From: an uncultured Prevotella sp.
GTDB taxonomy: Bacteria; Bacteroidota; Bacteroidia; Bacteroidales; Bacteroidaceae
DNA: 6,365 nt
Assembly: GCA_945863825.1 (NCBI GenBank)
Contig: CAMBBY010000078.1
Span: 1-6,365, forward strand
Direction of reading: 5' to 3'
In this document: piece after piece, positions 5,568 through 6,365 of the stretch
Numbering within the stretch: the stretch's first letter is position 1
Layout: every line of letters starts with the position of its first letter
Position numbers and translations under genes: made by a program
Notes under the pieces: generated by a model
What the model saw: the letters and a program-made list of their open reading frames with translations, nothing else
What the model was told of the DNA's origin: nothing
The model's database searches: none

Positions 5568-6242
5568 CATCTTGGCCACAAAGTCCTTCAGATAGAAAGG
5601 AACGAAGTAAGCCACATCCTCAAACTTGCCTTCCACGAAGCGCTTCTCTGCCAGCGGAGCCATGTTCTTCGCTAATGGTTCGATGCCCTTCACGAGTCGG
5701 GCGTTCGGATGATTGATGACCTCCATACATTTCTCGGCTCCATTTCCGAAGAAATAGACAGTTCCACGATCGAGATACTCCTTGTAGGTATCTGCATCCA
5801 CGATATCAGCCTGGATAGGGCGCACCTCCTTCAGGGCACGGTCCATCACCTTGGCATAGACTTCCATTCTGCGGGCATCAAGCATAGGAACGATAAGCGC
5901 ATCTTCCTCAGTCGGATGCTCACCGAGCAATACAGGAACAGCCATCAGTTCGAGCGTAGGGATGGAGATGAGCTTCACATCACGGCCATAGCAGATTCCC
6001 TTCGCCATACTGACTCCGATGCGAAGACCGGTATAAGAACCTGGACCGCAACTTACCGCCACAGCCTCCAAAGGAATACCATGGGCATCTATGAAACTAA
6101 GAGCCTCATCTACGTAAACACCTAACTTAACTGCATGGTTAGGACCGCTGTGATCTTCCTTGTTGAAAATCACCTGTCCATTATCACTAATTGCCACTGA
6201 GCACACATCGGTACTCGTCTCAATATTCAATATACAAGACAT
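5550..6242 (-). CDS. tsaB: tRNA t6A37 biosynthesis protein TsaB (YeaZ family)
   Basis: TsaB is the partner of the threonylcarbamoyl transferase TsaD. Together with TsaE and TsaC it forms N6-threonylcarbamoyladenosine at A37 of ANN-decoding tRNAs; TsaB itself is a catalytically inactive relative of TsaD. The protein has 230 residues, normal for the family. The ASKHA-fold start ILNIETSTDVCSVAI is at 4-18. The hallmark SCGPGSYTGLRIG is at 64-76, and MLDARRMEVYA at 120-130 matches the usual I/LDAR..EVY block. The C-terminus FVPFYLKDFVAKMPKK has the P.YL signature of the family. The ATG at 6242 is the first codon of the conserved strand and lies 29 bp from a TAnnTTTG box. It is the first gene of the six-gene run. 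The stop region is tandemly duplicated, as listed separately. No sign of transfer or damage. Confidence 0.95.
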   Translation of the reverse strand: MSCILNIETSTDVCSVAISDNGQVIFNKEDHSGPNHAVKLGVYVDEALSFIDAHGIPLEAVAVSCGPGSYTGLRIGVSMAKGICYGRDVKLISIPTLELMAVPVLLGEHPTEEDALIVPMLDARRMEVYAKVMDRALKEVRPIQADIVDADTYKEYLDRGTVYFFGNGAEKCMEVINHPNARLVKGIEPLAKNMAPLAEKRFVEGKFEDVAYFVPFYLKDFVAKMPKKLL

Positions 6243-6271
6243 AATTTAAAAATATATTCTTAAATAAGGTG

Positions 6272-6279
6272 CAAATTTA
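6272..6279 (-). promoter_or_regulatory. -7 box (TAAATTTG) of the tsaB operon promoter
   Basis: On the minus strand the sequence reads TAAATTTG, an exact match to the Bacteroidota -7 consensus TAnnTTTG. It leaves 29 bp to the tsaB ATG, so the leader would be a little over 20 bases. No convincing -33 TTTG is seen at the expected distance; that area is an A-tract. It is the only exact -7 box I found ahead of the six minus-strand genes or in their spacers, so it probably drives the whole run. Confidence 0.65.
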
Positions 6280-6301
6280 ATCATTTTCTCGCTTTTTTTT
6301 G

Positions 6302-6309
6302 TACTTTTG
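6302..6309 (+). promoter_or_regulatory. -7 box (TACTTTTG) of the divergent yicC promoter
   Basis: TACTTTTG matches the Bacteroidota TAnnTTTG consensus exactly and is followed by CAGAAA. It lies 24 bp before the YicC start codon, giving a leader of roughly 17-20 bases without a Shine-Dalgarno sequence. A T-tract (6293-6300) precedes it. No clear -33 TTTG is present. Only 22 bp separate it from the opposing tsaB box. Confidence 0.7.
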
Positions 6310-6333
6310 CAGAAATTTAACGTGAAAGATTAT

Positions 6334-6365
6334 ATGATACAGTCAATGACAGGCTTCGGAAAAGC
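6334..6365 (+). CDS. YicC/YloC family endoribonuclease, first 11 codons (runs off the window)
   Basis: The ATG at 6334 opens MIQSMTGFGKA, the highly conserved N-terminus of the YicC/YloC family (consensus near MIxSMTGFGRA). E. coli YicC and B. subtilis YloC are reported endoribonucleases, and YicC has been linked to small-RNA decay. In Bacteroidota the gene is often followed by gmk, which cannot be checked here. The start is fixed by the conserved motif and by the TAnnTTTG box 24 bp upstream. Only 32 bases are in the window, so nothing can be said about the rest. Confidence 0.85.
   Translation, partial: MIQSMTGFGK

Noticed and set aside
5709..6125. 138-codon plus-strand open frame
   Set aside because: It is antisense to tsaB across its hallmark motif; no independent support.

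Overview
This window looks like a core-genome segment of a Bacteroidota bacterium, most likely order Bacteroidales and close to Prevotella/Segatella. That placement is inferred from four things: the protein sequences, the presence of a DUF4290-family gene (to my knowledge a Bacteroidota family), the -7 promoter boxes of the form TAnnTTTG, and the absence of Shine-Dalgarno sequences before the genes. Genes are moderately GC-rich and the spacers are AT-rich.

Layout: six complete genes lie head to tail on the minus strand. In transcription order (right to left) they are tsaB (6242-5550), a DUF4290 gene (5477-4803), murA (4799-3489), rimM (3410-2889), dxr (2827-1664) and rseP (1627-227). Spacers are 72, 3, 78, 61 and 36 bp. 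One -7 box upstream of tsaB and one strong hairpin after rseP suggest a single transcription unit. At the right edge a divergent gene begins on the plus strand: the first 11 codons of a YicC-family protein, with its own -7 box only 22 bp from the tsaB box. At the left edge, positions 1-60 may hold the last codons of a plus-strand gene converging on rseP; the long symmetrical hairpin at 95-153 would then serve both directions.

The genes cover housekeeping functions linked to translation and the cell envelope: TsaB (t6A37 tRNA modification), RimM (30S maturation), MurA (first committed step of peptidoglycan synthesis), Dxr (MEP isoprenoid pathway, which supplies the undecaprenyl carrier) and RseP (intramembrane protease). 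The DUF4290 protein is uncharacterised and its stop codon is 3 bp from the murA start.

I see no mobile element, CRISPR array, defence system or RNA gene. The unusual signals are small: a Cys-to-Asp active-site change in MurA that predicts fosfomycin insensitivity; heptanucleotide tandem repeats in three of the five spacers; two related spacers before rimM and dxr, each with a possible hairpin whose stem ends on the A of the ATG; an SQKNNNG repeat tail on the DUF4290 protein whose codons vary only synonymously; and a tandem duplication of the tsaB stop region that gives a second in-frame stop.
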